Source: Streptomyces roseifaciens (GTDB lineage: Bacteria; Actinomycetota; Actinomycetes; Streptomycetales; Streptomycetaceae). From it: 64,000 bases of DNA. Below the pieces are notes generated by a model. That model saw nothing but the letters and a program-made list of their open reading frames with translations, made no database searches and was not told where the DNA came from. The stretch spans positions 2,566,733 to 2,630,732 of the forward strand of contig NZ_LNBE01000003.1 of assembly GCF_001445655.1 (NCBI RefSeq), written 5' to 3'. Every line of letters starts with the position of its first letter. Position 1 is the first letter of the stretch. Below, piece after piece: positions 45,496-55,218 of the stretch. Both the position numbers and the translations under genes were made by a program.

Positions 45496-46907
45496 CTACG
45501 CCCAGGAGGCGGTGTAGCCGAACCCCATCGAGAGGGGGAAGGCCATCGATCTGATCGCCAGTGTGCCGTTGTCGGAGAACCAGCCCCGTTCCTTCGGGGA
45601 GTAGGAGATCGGTCCCTTCGGGAATTCACGCCAGTCGCCCTTTTCGCCGATGGCGTACCGGGTCACGCGGAACGGTTCGCCGGTTCCGTCGCTGGCGAAG
45701 ATCCGTTTCGCGACGGCGGGCTTGCCCATCGTGACGTGGTGGTCCTTCCCGTCGAGGGTGACCCAGAAGTTGTCGGTGCCGCTACCGCCGCCGAAGCCGC
45801 CGGCGAATCGGTCCAGGGTGAGGGTGACCGCTCGTTGCATGCCGTCCCAGGAGACGGCGTCGTAGGTCGTGGACTCGCCGAGTCGGGCGTCTTCGCCGTT
45901 GAGGGTGCGGACGGTGTAGCCGAGGGGAACGTAGCTGCGGTAGGTCTGTTCGGTGGGGAAGATGTTCTTGTAGTCGCCGCTGACCAGTGCCTGGAGGACC
46001 TCTTCGGGGACGCCTTTGCCGATGATGGTCATCTTGGACTGGTTGAAGACGTTCTTGTAGCGCGTCTTGAGTTCCGTGGAGATCTCGGAGCCGAAGCCGC
46101 TGAAGCTGGCCTGGAGGGCGGCGTTGATCTCGGTCTCGCTGCTGGAGGACGTCAGGGTGAAGATCACGATGCGTCCGTAGTGGACCTCTGAGACGATCAG
46201 CGGCGGGTTCTTCGAGCTCATGACGCCGCGGTCGACCAGGGCCTGGAGCTTGGTCTCGGTGAAGCTGTCGCCGAAGAACGACCCCGGGGGTTCCATGTCG
46301 CATTGCGCGGTGAAGCCGTGCTGGCGCAGGTAGACCACCACCGTGTTGTGGTACTCCTTGCGTTCGATCGCGGCGTCCAGCTTCGCGCCGAATCCGCCGT
46401 ATCGGGCGGAGACTCCCAGTTGCGGTGCGGCTTCCTGCCCGGTGTATGCCTCGGTCTTGGTGAAGTAGGGGTTGGTGGAAGGGCAGATCTTCTCGCCGAT
46501 GATCGTGCTGAGCGCCTCGTTGATGTTGCTCAGGGTGGGCGGTGACGCGGTCTCCTTCCCTTCCAGGCGGGTGATGGAGATGCCCAGTTCCGCCCGGTCC
46601 TCGGTGTCGATCCCGACCGGCACCAGGATGCCGTTCTTGAGCAGGGGGGGGCGGACTGGACGATCGAGCCGGGGAAGCAGTACGGGTCGGAGTCCGCGTC
46701 GACCGCCGCCACCTGGCTTGGGGTGCGGGCGACGGTCCACTTCTGCGTGGTGCGTTGGCGTCCGTTGATCGGCTCGACCCTGGGGTCGCCCACCTTCTCC
46801 GTCTTCGTCGGCTGGTGCGGTGCCAGGTCCCCCCACTTGGCCCAGGTCCGCAGCCGGGCGTCGATGTCGGCCTCCACTTGTCGTCGGGTTCGGGTCGCTT
46901 CCGGCAT
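45496..46907 (-). pseudogene. Cholesterol-dependent-cytolysin-like protein, one-base frameshift in a C8 tract
   Basis: If one C is added to the C8 run at 46644-46651 (minus strand) the gene encodes about 470 residues from ATG 46907, which has GGAG upstream. The restored protein follows thiol-activated cytolysins in order: YCFPGSIVQ (cf. the YPGSAL region), TLSNINEALSTIIGEK, FFGDSFTETKLQALV, NPPLIVSEVHYGRIVIFTL with SSSETEINAALQASF, SKMTIIGKG and EQTYRSYVPLGYTVRTLNG. The canonical undecapeptide ECTGLAWEWWR is absent; the C-terminal ~120 residues are a different beta domain with a GFGGGSG hinge. No signal peptide is present. The partner gene at 47082-47798 is directly upstream on the same strand. 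It could be a live phase-variable toxin, a dead gene or a consensus error. Confidence 0.75.
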
Positions 46908-47081
46908 CGCGGCTCCGCAGGGCCGCGGTTCGCCCGAAGGGCGGGTGGACCGGATCGATCCGTACGGGGCATGGCATTCGGACGCCCAGTGTTTCAGCGG
47001 GAGAGCCGGGCGGCATCGTGCGCGGGCCGTCTGTGGCGGCCGTTCGGGCTGCGCTACGGCGGATCCCGGCGCCGGGGTGTC

Positions 47082-47798
47082 TCACGCGTGCTCGGGTGCG
47101 ACGTCCCGGGGCTCGGCCTGCTGCTGCCGCGGGTGCCGGACGACGGGTCCACCCTCCACGGCGTTCCACTCCCAGTTCTTGGCGTTGAAGTGCCTGGGGA
47201 TCTTGAACCCCGAGGCCATCTTCCGTATCCCGTACCACGCGGCCTTGGCGACAGCCGCATCGGCCGGCGACCGATGCAAGGCGTGGATCCTTGAGTGGAG
47301 GTCGCTGAGGAGGGTGTGCTGCGGGGCCCTGAGGATGACTTTGGCCCCCAGGTCCATAGCGTCGCCGGGCTCGTCCTTGCGATCGTGTGGGCCCTTGAAG
47401 AGGTTGCCGGGCAGCCAGATGTAGAACCGCCAGAAGTCGTCGAATCCGTCATGGCGACCGCCGCCGGCCGCGTGGGCGATGGTGCCCCGGCGCAGTCCCC
47501 TGACCAAGTCGACGACCCTCGGAACGTCCTGGGGGTTGATCGATCCCGGCGGGGCGATCATCGCCTTGTAGGCCGCGGCATGGGATTCCAGGTACTGGAG
47601 GTACGCTCTGGCCGCGCCGAACTGCGCGTTGTGGAGGGTGTCGACCCACAGCTGACCCAGGTCGTGTTTGGACACGACGTGGTGGTACGTCATCGCCAGA
47701 CCTCTGTGGCCCGGGATGTCACCGGTCCCGACATCACCGTAAGGCTGCCCCATGTCTTTCGGAAGCGGCTCCAGATTCCAGTAAGTGACCTTGGGCAT
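47082..47798 (-). CDS. Unknown partner of the cytolysin-like gene
   Basis: A 238-residue soluble protein with a strong site (GAGGAGG) before ATG 47798. It contains LAMTYHHVVSKHDLGQLWVD near residue 34 and a Trp/Phe-rich middle (FDDFWRFYIWLPGNLFKGPH), followed by helices and KNWEWNAVEGGPVVR near the end. The double His plus His-Asp pattern could be a metal site, but no enzyme family was recognised. It is 174 bases upstream of the cytolysin-like start on the same strand, so it is likely co-expressed. A helper, chaperone or immunity function is guesswork. Confidence 0.75.
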   Translation of the reverse strand: MPKVTYWNLEPLPKDMGQPYGDVGTGDIPGHRGLAMTYHHVVSKHDLGQLWVDTLHNAQFGAARAYLQYLESHAAAYKAMIAPPGSINPQDVPRVVDLVRGLRRGTIAHAAGGGRHDGFDDFWRFYIWLPGNLFKGPHDRKDEPGDAMDLGAKVILRAPQHTLLSDLHSRIHALHRSPADAAVAKAAWYGIRKMASGFKIPRHFNAKNWEWNAVEGGPVVRHPRQQQAEPRDVAPEHA

Positions 47799-48089
47799 GA
47801 GGTTCCTCCTCGTGGATCGCGTCGGCCACCCGCAGGGTCCGGCAGCCGGGGTCGGTCGGGTGCGGCCGAAGTCAGCGCGGTCGGCGATGCCGACCAGGGC
47901 CGGGACCGCCGAGGCGACCAGACTCGCTCGTCGATCATCTACCCCTCCGGCGCTGCGAACATAGATCCGCCCTGGGCCACTCAGCGGGCGCGCAAACGCA
48001 TGTGAGGGGCGCACGACCATGCCACTTACACCCACCGGCCCGATGCGCACGCCCCGCCCCCATCTCCTCGCGCGCTCCACGACCGACCA

Positions 48090-48348
48090 CGATCAGGCCC
48101 AGCTCCTCCACTGCAATCCGCCAGTCCCGGCCCATCCGCCCGCACCACCGCAGGTACAAGGCGACGTGCCCGGCGTACGTACACGTCGTCAGCTCCGCCT
48201 GATCCCGGCCGAACCGCACATGCCGCAAGAACGCGTCCGCCTCCGGCACCACCGCGAAGTCCTCATCCACCACCGTCCAGTACCGGACGCCGGACGGCAG
48301 CCTCACACGAAAAGGCCCGCAAGGATCTCCTCCGATCTCATCTGCCAC
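48090..48348 (-). pseudogene. N-terminal fragment of a tyrosine recombinase/integrase
   Basis: From ATG 48348 the minus strand encodes the DNA-binding arm of an actinobacterial integrase: RVRLPSGVRYWTVVDEDFAV, EADAFLRHVRFGRDQAEL, CTYAGHVALYLRWCGRMGRD. The frame then dissolves near 48090, before the catalytic domain. It is probably the remains of the integration module of the conjugative element. Confidence 0.65.
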
Positions 48349-48539
48349 GTGCCGCGACGATCACGACAACCCCAGAGATGCGGAGAAGAAGCCCAGGTCA
48401 CCCGATGCAGTGCACCGTCACACCACACTCGGCGACGCCCGAGAGAACGGTGTGGAGACACAGGCTCTGAGGGCGGATCGCAGCAGATCGCCGTGGCTGC
48501 TGCGTGGGAGCTGTGGTGGAGGTGCCCGGTGCGGACGAG

Positions 48540-48890
48540 GGACATCCGTGTCGGGGGTACGTACATCGTCAACGTGCCTCAGCGGATCCTGCCCGCGCTA
48601 CGGGACCGCGTGCCGCGCGGCCGGGAGGGGTTCGCCGCGGACATGCGGCTGCATCTGGCCGACGGTTCGAGATCACGGTCACCGGCGTGCATACGGACAC
48701 GCGCACGGTGGACGGCTTCGAGTCGGTGGCCACCAGTAAGTCGCCCTCCCGTTGGCCTCCGAGCAGGCCGAGGCCCTCGGGCTGCCGGAGCCGGAGGAGG
48801 CATACGGGAGTACGCCGTCGCCCGAGGTCGGGGTCGGTGTGGGGTGGCCTCGTCCCGTAGCCGTCGAGCCCGGGCCTGCTCGGGGATATT
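48540..48890 (+). pseudogene. Frameshifted gene of unknown family
   Basis: Three consecutive frames together give one sensible protein: TYIVNVPQRILPALRDRVPR and GFAADMRLHLADG, then FEITVTGVHTDTRTVDGFES, then LASEQAEALGLPEPEEAYGS and TPSPEVGVGVGWPRP. It is broken near 48665 and 48745. After 48895 it joins a piece of the zinc-ribbon/HTH family. No named family was recognised. Confidence 0.5.
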
Positions 48891-48904
48891 CGTACGGGGG
48901 CGGC

Positions 48905-49595
48905 GGCTGCCAGCGGCTTACGTGGTCGTGAGGGAGGCTCGCCGTCTGGCTGCGGAGCCTGAGTGGCGTCAGCCGGCGTGGCGGTACCGGCCGCGTCTGG
49001 ACGCCGGCCGTGCCGCTGTCGGGCCCGGCCCTGCCGGCCGCCGCCCGTACCCTCCACCACCTCGCTCGCACCCACCATGTGCCGGTCCTGGACACCGACG
49101 CCCCCGCCACGGTCGCCGCCCTGAACCCCGGCCTGACCCTGACCCTCACCCGCGACGGCGAGCGCGCCGAGCTGGCCGTCACGGAACGCGACTACGGACG
49201 GCTCGCCGACTTCGCCCTGACCGCCGACATGCCACACGCCCGCTTCATCACCGCGTCCCCGATCGCCCACGACCGCCGCCCCGGCTCCGAGGCCGTATCC
49301 GCCGATCTCCAGGCCCTGCACACCCTCACCGGACCTGCGCCCGCTGCGCACCCGCCCGCGCCCTCACATGCCGTCAGCACCCCGCACAGCCCTGCCCCGG
49401 ACACCCAGGCCGCTACCCCCGACAAGCCGGCCGAGCCGTCCGGGTCACCCACACCCGCCGCTGCGCCCGGCCGCCGGCGCCGCCGAGCCGGCCGCTGGTG
49501 CGGCCGACGCGGATCTCACGGCGGCCGAGGACGAGCTGCTCGAGGCCGCCCGTCCTTCACTTCCGGCACCCAAGGAGGCTTCTCCACACGCCTGA
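48905..49595 (+). pseudogene. Zinc-ribbon-family fragment joined to an Ala/Pro-rich protein gene
   Basis: 48905-49020 matches 54215-54345 of the zinc-ribbon/HTH gene (helical YVVREARRLAA-type text and the WRQPAWR motif). It then runs into a frame from about 49010: ALPAAARTLHHLARTHHVPV, TLTLTRDGERAELAVTERDY and DMPHARFITASPIAHDRRPG, with an Ala/Pro linker and, after a frameshift near 49460, ADADLTAAEDELLEAARPSL to a stop at 49595. It may be one chimeric and two-times-shifted former gene. Confidence 0.5.
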
Positions 49596-50058
49596 CGGGC
49601 GCGATGGCTGCCCTGCGCGACGCCGCACCCCGAACGGGGGTGCGGGCCCTGGTGCCTGGTCAGGCGGTTCTGGGCCGCGGGTGGGTCAGCGGGTGATATA
49701 CCCGGCCCCGGGCGTCCGGCCGGATCGAAGAACCGCCTCCCAGCCACCCGTCACGACGTGGGCCGGTTCCTCGCTACGGGCGAGCATGCAGCCGCTCCGC
49801 CTGCCATCGGAAGGGCACCGGACCCTGGCGCAATGCATGAATGACAAGCTGACATTCCGTGTCCTAATCTCAGCGCCGATGGCCAACTGATGGCAGGTAT
49901 GGCGCGATTCTGGGACTGGCTGGTCGGGGCCGTCGCTCGATTGAGAGAGCGGATTGTCGATCGGAAGTGTGGTCCCCTGGTTGGCTCGGCAATACGGTCC
50001 GGTGGCGGGGGCTTGGCTGCTGGCTCCGGGCTCGGTTCTCCAAGGGGAGGGATTCTTC
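49596..50058. other. Intergenic stretch without a supportable gene
   Basis: 463 bases with short shadow frames only. The end holds the leader and ribosome binding site of the next gene. Confidence 0.45.
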
Positions 50059-50673
50059 GTGTCCGCACCTACTGGCTCCGTGACTGCCGATGGGCTGTTC
50101 TTGCCTGCTGAGCGAGGGCGACGTGCGCTGGGCCACCTCGGCATCATCCTCGGCCTCATGGCGTTCCTCCTGGTTCTGGAAGTGATTGCGTTCTTCCTGG
50201 GGGGAGTGCTGATTGCGCGCGGAGGCATAGGGATCATGGGTGCTGTAGGTGTGGGTGGGTACGTGGGGCTTCCGGTGTTCGCCGGGGTGTGCAGCCTGCC
50301 GATGTTCGTCGCGTCGTGGCGGCAGCCGGCGCTACGGATCAATGCGGCGGGCATCAGCAAGGTGCGGCGGCACAAAGTCGAGACAGTTCCCTGGGCCGCC
50401 CTCGAGGCAGTCCGGTTCACGCCGAATCGAGGCATCCTGGTGTTGCGGTTACGGGCGGGCGCCACCCTTCCGGGCAAGCAGCGGGTGCTGAATCGGTCTG
50501 TGTTCCTGCCTTTCTACGCCCTGGGGAACAGGCTCTGGCGTCGCCGTCGTCCCGCGCATCCTGACCTGATCGCCGCCGCCGTGGAGCGCTTCGCCCCGGG
50601 CACATACAGCGACGAGCCGTTCCTGATGCCAGGGGAGGCAGCTAGGCGACGGAGAAGTCGAAGGGCCGCATGA
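50059..50673 (+). CDS. Membrane protein with a PH-like C-terminal domain
   Basis: A 204-residue protein. GTG 50059 follows GGGGAGG at the right distance; the frame is open further upstream but without coding character. Two adjacent membrane segments lie near residues 30-85 (HLGIILGLMAFLLVLEVIAF, then GYVGLPVFAGVCSLPMFVA). The C-terminal half has the strand pattern of bacterial PH domains (PALRINAAGISKVRRHKVET, VPWAALEAVRF, ILVLRLRAG). Such proteins are usually membrane-associated scaffolds of unknown role. A basic tail ends the protein. Confidence 0.75.
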   Translation: MSAPTGSVTADGLFLPAERGRRALGHLGIILGLMAFLLVLEVIAFFLGGVLIARGGIGIMGAVGVGGYVGLPVFAGVCSLPMFVASWRQPALRINAAGISKVRRHKVETVPWAALEAVRFTPNRGILVLRLRAGATLPGKQRVLNRSVFLPFYALGNRLWRRRRPAHPDLIAAAVERFAPGTYSDEPFLMPGEAARRRRSRRAA

Positions 50674-50689
50674 CGGGGGTCTGCGGCCG

Positions 50690-51580
50690 TGATCTCCTCG
50701 CGGGTGGCGGTCTGCTCCGCGCGTCCTGGGCAGTGCCGCAGCGTGTTCCGGCGGAACCAGGTCCCGCTTCCGGCGTCCCGGCAACCGCCGCGTCCTCCGG
50801 GGAGATCCCGCCTGCCCCCGCAGACGCCGCTCCGGCCGGGCCCAGCACGCCGGGTTCCGTACCCGCGGCCGCGCCGGACAGGGCCCCAGCCGCTGCGACC
50901 ACGCTCCCGACCCCGGGCACTGCGCCCGCCCACTCCGGCCGCTGCGCCCTCGCGCCCCGCAGGCCGCAGCCAGCGCCCCAGCCCCTGCCGACGCCGGGCC
51001 GGTCAGCCGCGCTCGGGCAGGGACCGCACGTTCCCGCGTCGCCCGTCTCCGCGACCGGTACGGGAGTAGAAGCGGACGTCCTGCCGGACGCCCCGGCCGG
51101 GCCCGCCCTCAACCGACGGCGACGGCGACGGCGGTAGCGGTACCGCCGCTTCCGCTGCGCCCGCGACACCCGGACACAACACCCCTCTGCCCGCCAGGAA
51201 CTGCTGCCGGCCACCCCCGCCGCTGCGCCTGGTGTTGACGCCCCGCCCGCCGGCAGTGCCCTGGCCACCGACCCGGCCGTGCCTGCCGCCGTTGCTCCCG
51301 AGGGCATCGCGGACGGTTCGGGTGCGCCGTCCCGGCCATTGCGCCCGCGACGTCCAGCGCCGTCGGCGACGATGCCGTCGCCGGGCGCCTCGTGCCCGCC
51401 GGCCCCACCCCGGCCGCCGGTGTCGACGTCCTCGTCGAGCCGGCCGGGCCTGCGGACGGTGACGCGGCCCGCCCGGTGCACCAGTGTGCCGACCCGGCCG
51501 AGAGCATGAAGGTCCATGCCCGTTCAACGGCCCGTCCGCCGCAGGGACACCCCAGACGGCCGCGGCCTTTCCCTCCCGGT
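50690..51580. other. Ala/Pro-rich low-complexity region
   Basis: All frames on both strands are long but made of Ala, Pro, Arg and Gly, with no start signals or motifs. It could be the degraded linker of a large gene. No gene can be supported. Confidence 0.4.
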
Positions 51581-51582
51581 GC

Positions 51583-52083
51583 TCACCGGGCCTTGCCGGG
51601 GCCGCCCGGCGGCGTGGTGAGCTGGTCGGCGCCGCACATCTCGCACGCCTGCGCGCCCGGCCGGCGCAGCGCCTCGAATGCCTGGTCGGTGGTGAGGTCC
51701 GCGGGGCCCTGGGCGGTGAAGCACGAGGCGTGGTGAAGGACGCTGCGCCGCAGGGCCGGTGTCGTTGTACGGATGGCGCGGGTATGTGATCTTCCAGCGG
51801 TCGGAGCCGTCCCCGCGCACCTGCGGCCAGCCCGCCCCCGAGCCCCCGCTGGCCCTGCTCTCGCGCGTCCGGGGTGGTGGTGGGGGAGTGGCAGGGCGGC
51901 GGCCGGTGCGGGCGCGGGCGATGGCGGCGGGACGCCGCCGCAGGGGCACGCGCTTGTACGCCTCCGCCTCCTCGGGGACGGGGGCGACGTGGGTGGCGGG
52001 GACGGAGACGATGATGTCGGCGGGCTCGGCGGTGTCCTTACCGTGGACGACTGGTGAAGAGGCAGTACTTCGAGCCTGCGCAA
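51583..52083 (-). pseudogene. DUF6233-like protein, frameshifted
   Basis: On the minus strand a protein of the DUF6233 type is readable across two frames: GSDRWKITYPRHPYNDTG, then VLHHASCFTAQGPADLTTDQ, FEALRRPGAQACEMCGADQL and a stop at 51583. The HxxxC...CxxC arrangement and the DQAxxALRRPGAQAC text are typical of these small Streptomyces proteins of unknown function. The N-terminal part is degraded. Confidence 0.55.
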
Positions 52084-52228
52084 TTCCTCGCGGCGTGCGG
52101 TGCCGCGCCGTTCACGCAGGGGCGCGCGTTCCTCGGTGGCCTGCTGGGTGAACTGCCGGTGGCCGGACGTAGCGCCGGCCTCTCGCAGCAGCCAGCTGCC
52201 GCCGCTATCCTCGCGGCCCGGCAGCAGC

Positions 52229-52320
52229 GGTCCAATTCGTCCTGGGTGAACACGCCAGGCGCGGTCAGGGCGCGCTGAGCGGCCCTTATGCAGACGTTCG
52301 TGTCGACGGAGACCCGGGTG
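52229..52320 (-). pseudogene. Remnant of a 3Fe-4S ferredoxin
   Basis: Immediately behind the P450 stop the minus strand reads RVSVDTNVCIRAAQRALTAP and GVFTQDE, matching the N-terminus of actinobacterial P450 ferredoxins (xVDxxxCxGAGQCxLxAPxVFxQDE). The second cluster Cys is changed to Arg and the GAG to RAA; the rest of the gene is gone. So the second P450 has lost its cognate electron donor. Confidence 0.6.
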
Positions 52321-52347
52321 AGGGTGTGGTCGTGGTTGTCGGGCTGC

Positions 52348-53541
52348 TCACCACGCCACGGGGAGTTCGACCATGCCTTGGATGGTGTCGTCCCCGGGCT
52401 TGAACGGGATACGGTCCGGTTCGGCCGCCAGCCGCAGCCCTGGCAGCCGTTCGAAGAGGGTGCCGAGTGCGATCTCCACCTCGGCACGGGCCAGGTTCTG
52501 GCCCAGGCACTGGTGGATACCGAAGCCGAAGGCCAGGTGGTGCCGGGAGGGCCGGTGCCAGTCCAGGGTGTCGGGCTTTTCGAAGACGGCCTCGTCACGG
52601 TTGATCACGGAGGTGGAGAAGATCACCCCGTCGCCAGTGCGGACGGTCACCCCGCCGACCTCGATGTCCTCGGTGGCTACGCGGCGCAGGCCGTCCGCGA
52701 TCGACAGGAACCGCATCAGCTCTTCCACCGCCGCCGGCATCAGGGAAGGGTCGTTGCGCAGCTCGGCCAGCTGCTCGGGGTGGCTGAGAAGGGTGAACGT
52801 ACCGAGCGAGATCATGCTGGCTGTGGTTTCGTGCCCCGCGACGAGCAGGGCCGAGACCAGGTCGGCCAGCTCCTGGACATCGATCTCGCCGGTTTCCAGA
52901 CGCTGGACGATCAGCTCGTCCAGCAGTGCGCCGCCCGGCTTCTCGCGTTTGCGCCCGATGAACTCGTGCAGATAGCCGTTGAGCTGCTCACGGGCGTCGT
53001 CCACGTCGGTCGCTTCTGGGCCGCTGTGCAGCCGCCGGGACTGGATCATGAAGAACTCGTGGTCCGCGTACGGGACTCCGAGCACCTCGCAGGTCACCAT
53101 CGACGCCACCGGCCGAGCGAAGTCGCCGACCAGTTCCGCGCGGGGGCCGGCCGCGATCAATGCGTCGATCAGCCGGTCCACGGTCTCCTGGATCCAGGGG
53201 CGCAGGGCCGCGGTGCGCCCCAGCCCGAAGCTCGAGATCAGCATCCGTCGCTGCGTGTTGTGGGCGGGGCCGTCGACGCCGAACAGAGCGGTGTAGCGAT
53301 CCTGCAAGTCCTGCAAGCGCCTACTGGGGGCGGGGAAGGAGAGGTTCTGGCGGTCGGCGGAGAGCCGGCCGTCGGAGAGCAGGGCGCGCGCCTCGGCGTG
53401 CCCGGAGACCATCCACACGGAGCGGCCGTCGAAGAGGGTGACCCGGGAGAGCGGCCGGCCCGTCCGCAGGGGCTCGTAGGCCGTCGGCGGGTGGTAGGGG
53501 CAGGTCCGGTCCTGAGGAAAGATAACGGTCTTCTCGGACAT
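52348..53541 (-). CDS. Cytochrome P450
   Basis: A 397-residue bacterial class I P450 with all usual motifs: I-helix LLVAGHETTAS, K-helix EELMRFL (ExxR), and heme loop FGFGIHQCLG. The N-terminal DRTCPYHPP start and the overall text resemble the CYP105 group of Streptomyces, which act on antibiotics and xenobiotics. ATG 53541 has GAGAGGTG upstream; a longer frame begins 11 codons earlier. Behind it is only a ferredoxin remnant, so electrons must come from another ferredoxin. Confidence 0.92.
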   Translation of the reverse strand: MSEKTVIFPQDRTCPYHPPTAYEPLRTGRPLSRVTLFDGRSVWMVSGHAEARALLSDGRLSADRQNLSFPAPSRRLQDLQDRYTALFGVDGPAHNTQRRMLISSFGLGRTAALRPWIQETVDRLIDALIAAGPRAELVGDFARPVASMVTCEVLGVPYADHEFFMIQSRRLHSGPEATDVDDAREQLNGYLHEFIGRKREKPGGALLDELIVQRLETGEIDVQELADLVSALLVAGHETTASMISLGTFTLLSHPEQLAELRNDPSLMPAAVEELMRFLSIADGLRRVATEDIEVGGVTVRTGDGVIFSTSVINRDEAVFEKPDTLDWHRPSRHHLAFGFGIHQCLGQNLARAEVEIALGTLFERLPGLRLAAEPDRIPFKPGDDTIQGMVELPVAW

Positions 53542-53885
53542 GCGGCACCTCTCAGGCGATGGGTCCCGTTTCACCGAGATCCATTACACGCCCAAGAGGA
53601 GCAGGTCTGCTCGTTGGGGCGGGTGTGGGACGTGAGGCCGCGTGGCTGGTGTCGGATTGCGGTGTGGGTCCGGCGGAAGCGGAACGCAGGTCGTTCTTCT
53701 GCCGCTGAAGCGATCCAACCTCCGATTGGGTGGCGCCTGCACCTTCATCGGATGCGGTGCGTAACCGTGGGGGCGCGGATCGTGACGAATTGCAATTGGG
53801 TCGACAGGGCCACAGCGCCCCCGTACACGGATCCGGCCATCCCAACCAGGAGAACGCCATGGACGCAATCAGCAGCCTCACCCAG
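53542..53885. other. Intergenic stretch, P450 promoter side
   Basis: No supportable gene in 344 bases; the P450 promoter should be within the first 100 bases. Confidence 0.45.
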
Positions 53886-54052
53886 GCGTGACCTTGCCCG
53901 TCAGGCGGCGGGCGACAGCCCAGCGGACGAACGCTGATACGTCGCGGGCCTGGGCGGTGTTGCTGGTCATCCAGACGAGGACCTCCTGGCTGAGGTCGGC
54001 AAGCGTGATGGAGTTGTCGTCGAGCCATGTCATGGCCCGTTTCAGGCCGGCT
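53886..54052 (-). pseudogene. Fragment of an integrase-like protein
   Basis: About 55 minus-strand codons read AMTWLDDNSITLADLSQEVL and VWMTSNTAQARDVSAFVRWA, with ARRLTGKVTPG and a stop. This resembles the core-binding helical part of Streptomyces recombinase-like proteins. Both ends are cut. Confidence 0.5.
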
Positions 54053-54061
54053 GCTGCCCGA

Positions 54062-54507
54062 GGCCGGGCCCGCCGGCGGTCGGCCGAGGCGGTACTGCTC
54101 CGAGCGCTGCTGCTCGCGTGAGCGGCGGCTCATGCAGCGCATCGACCGCGGCATGGAGCGGCGGGAAGACCGGCTGCCGGCGACGGCTGAGGAGCGCCAC
54201 CGGCTGCGGGCGGCGGCCTACGTGGTCGCGAGGGAGGCCCGCCGCCTGGCCGCGGCCCTCGGACGCCGAGGCCGCGGAGCCTGACTGGCGTCAGCCGGCA
54301 TGGCGGGACCAGCCGCGCCCGGACTCCGGCCGGCCCGGTGCCGCGTACACCCGTGCCGCCCTCGATCTGCTGGAGGTGGCTCACGCGGTGGTCGCGGCCG
54401 CGGTCGTCGCCGACCGTGCGGCCGGTGACGGCTGGGCCGTGATCGGCGCGGCGCTGGGTGTCAGCGAGGACACCGCGGCACGCCGCTACCGGCGGCCCCG
54501 GCCCTGA
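54062..54507 (+). pseudogene. Zinc-ribbon/helix-turn-helix protein, one frameshift
   Basis: One frame gives RRYCSERCCSRERRLMQ (Cys pair), a helical linker (AEERHRLRAAAYVVAREARR) and stops. After a one-base shift near 54255 it continues AEPDWRQPAWRDQPRP, AALDLLEVAHAVVAAAVV, DRAAGDGWAVIGAALGVSED, TAARRYRRPRP, stop. The final HTH (WAVIGAALGVSEDTAARRYR) resembles the helix-turn-helix of sigma-like regulators. Fragments of this family are at 5.85 and 48.9 kb and a paralogue follows at 54.69 kb. Confidence 0.6.
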
Positions 54508-54692
54508 CGGCACACCGGGCCCTGCGTTCCCCGGGGAAAAGCGCGGCGCGTATCGCCTATGCACGCCTATACGTAGGCAAGTTGGCCGTAGAGTGGGTGG
54601 GCTTCAGCCCCGGCGGAGCGCCCCGGCCCGGGGCCGAAAGCGAAGTTGTCGAAGAGGGTTCTGTCACCTCTGAGCGGCCGCATTCTCCGTTT

Positions 54693-55143
54693 ATGGGTGA
54701 CAGGACCTGCGTATGGTGCGGCCGGCTCCTGCCGGGTGGGCGGCCGCCGTTACTGCCCGCGCCCGCGTACCTGCCGTCAGGCGGCCTACCGGGCCCGCGG
54801 GCACGCTCGGGCCGCTGTCCCGCCGCGCGTGGCCATGCTCCAGATCAGCGCGCGGCTACAGACTTCTCTCTTCGGCCTGGTCGGGGTGCTGGACGAGGTG
54901 CTCCACCAGGAGCGCGCGATGCCCGGTGTGCACTGCGCGGTGGCGGCCGAGTTCGAGGACCTGGTGCGTGAGCTGGTCCGCTGCGCGGTGCTCGCCGACC
55001 GGGAGGCCGGCGCCACCTGGGCCGCGATCGGTGAAGGGCTGGGCATCAGCGCGGACGCCGCCCGGCACCGGTACGGCCACGTCCGGTTGATCCGGCCCCT
55101 ACCCCGCGAGCCGGACGACGAGCCGGAGTCCGACAGTTCGTGA
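54693..55143 (+). pseudogene. Paralogous zinc-ribbon/helix-turn-helix protein, one frameshift
   Basis: From ATG 54693: MGDRTCVWCGRLLPGG. A shift near 54735 gives RRYCPRPRTCRQAAYRARG, helices (LQTSLFGLVGVLDEVLHQER, FEDLVRELVRCAVLADREAG) and the HTH TWAAIGEGLGISADAARHRY, ending at 55143. The four Cys form a CxxC...CxxxxxxC ribbon. It shares architecture with the gene before it and is probably regulatory. With one base restored it would be intact, so a consensus error cannot be excluded. Confidence 0.6.
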
Positions 55144-55218
55144 CGCCCGGAGCGCCCCCGCCCCCGGCTCTCCCCGGGCACCGGCCGCCGGGGCAGGGCC
55201 GGGCGGGAGACTGGGCTG

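Noticed and set aside
45496..46907. MACPF/perforin-family assignment for the cytolysin-like protein
   Set aside because: The order of motifs and the NPPxxxSxVxYGR region fit thiol-activated cytolysins much better; no MACPF signature was seen.
48019..49890. 623-codon plus-strand frame
   Set aside because: It only strings together pieces of several broken genes in wrong frames; no single protein is recognisable.
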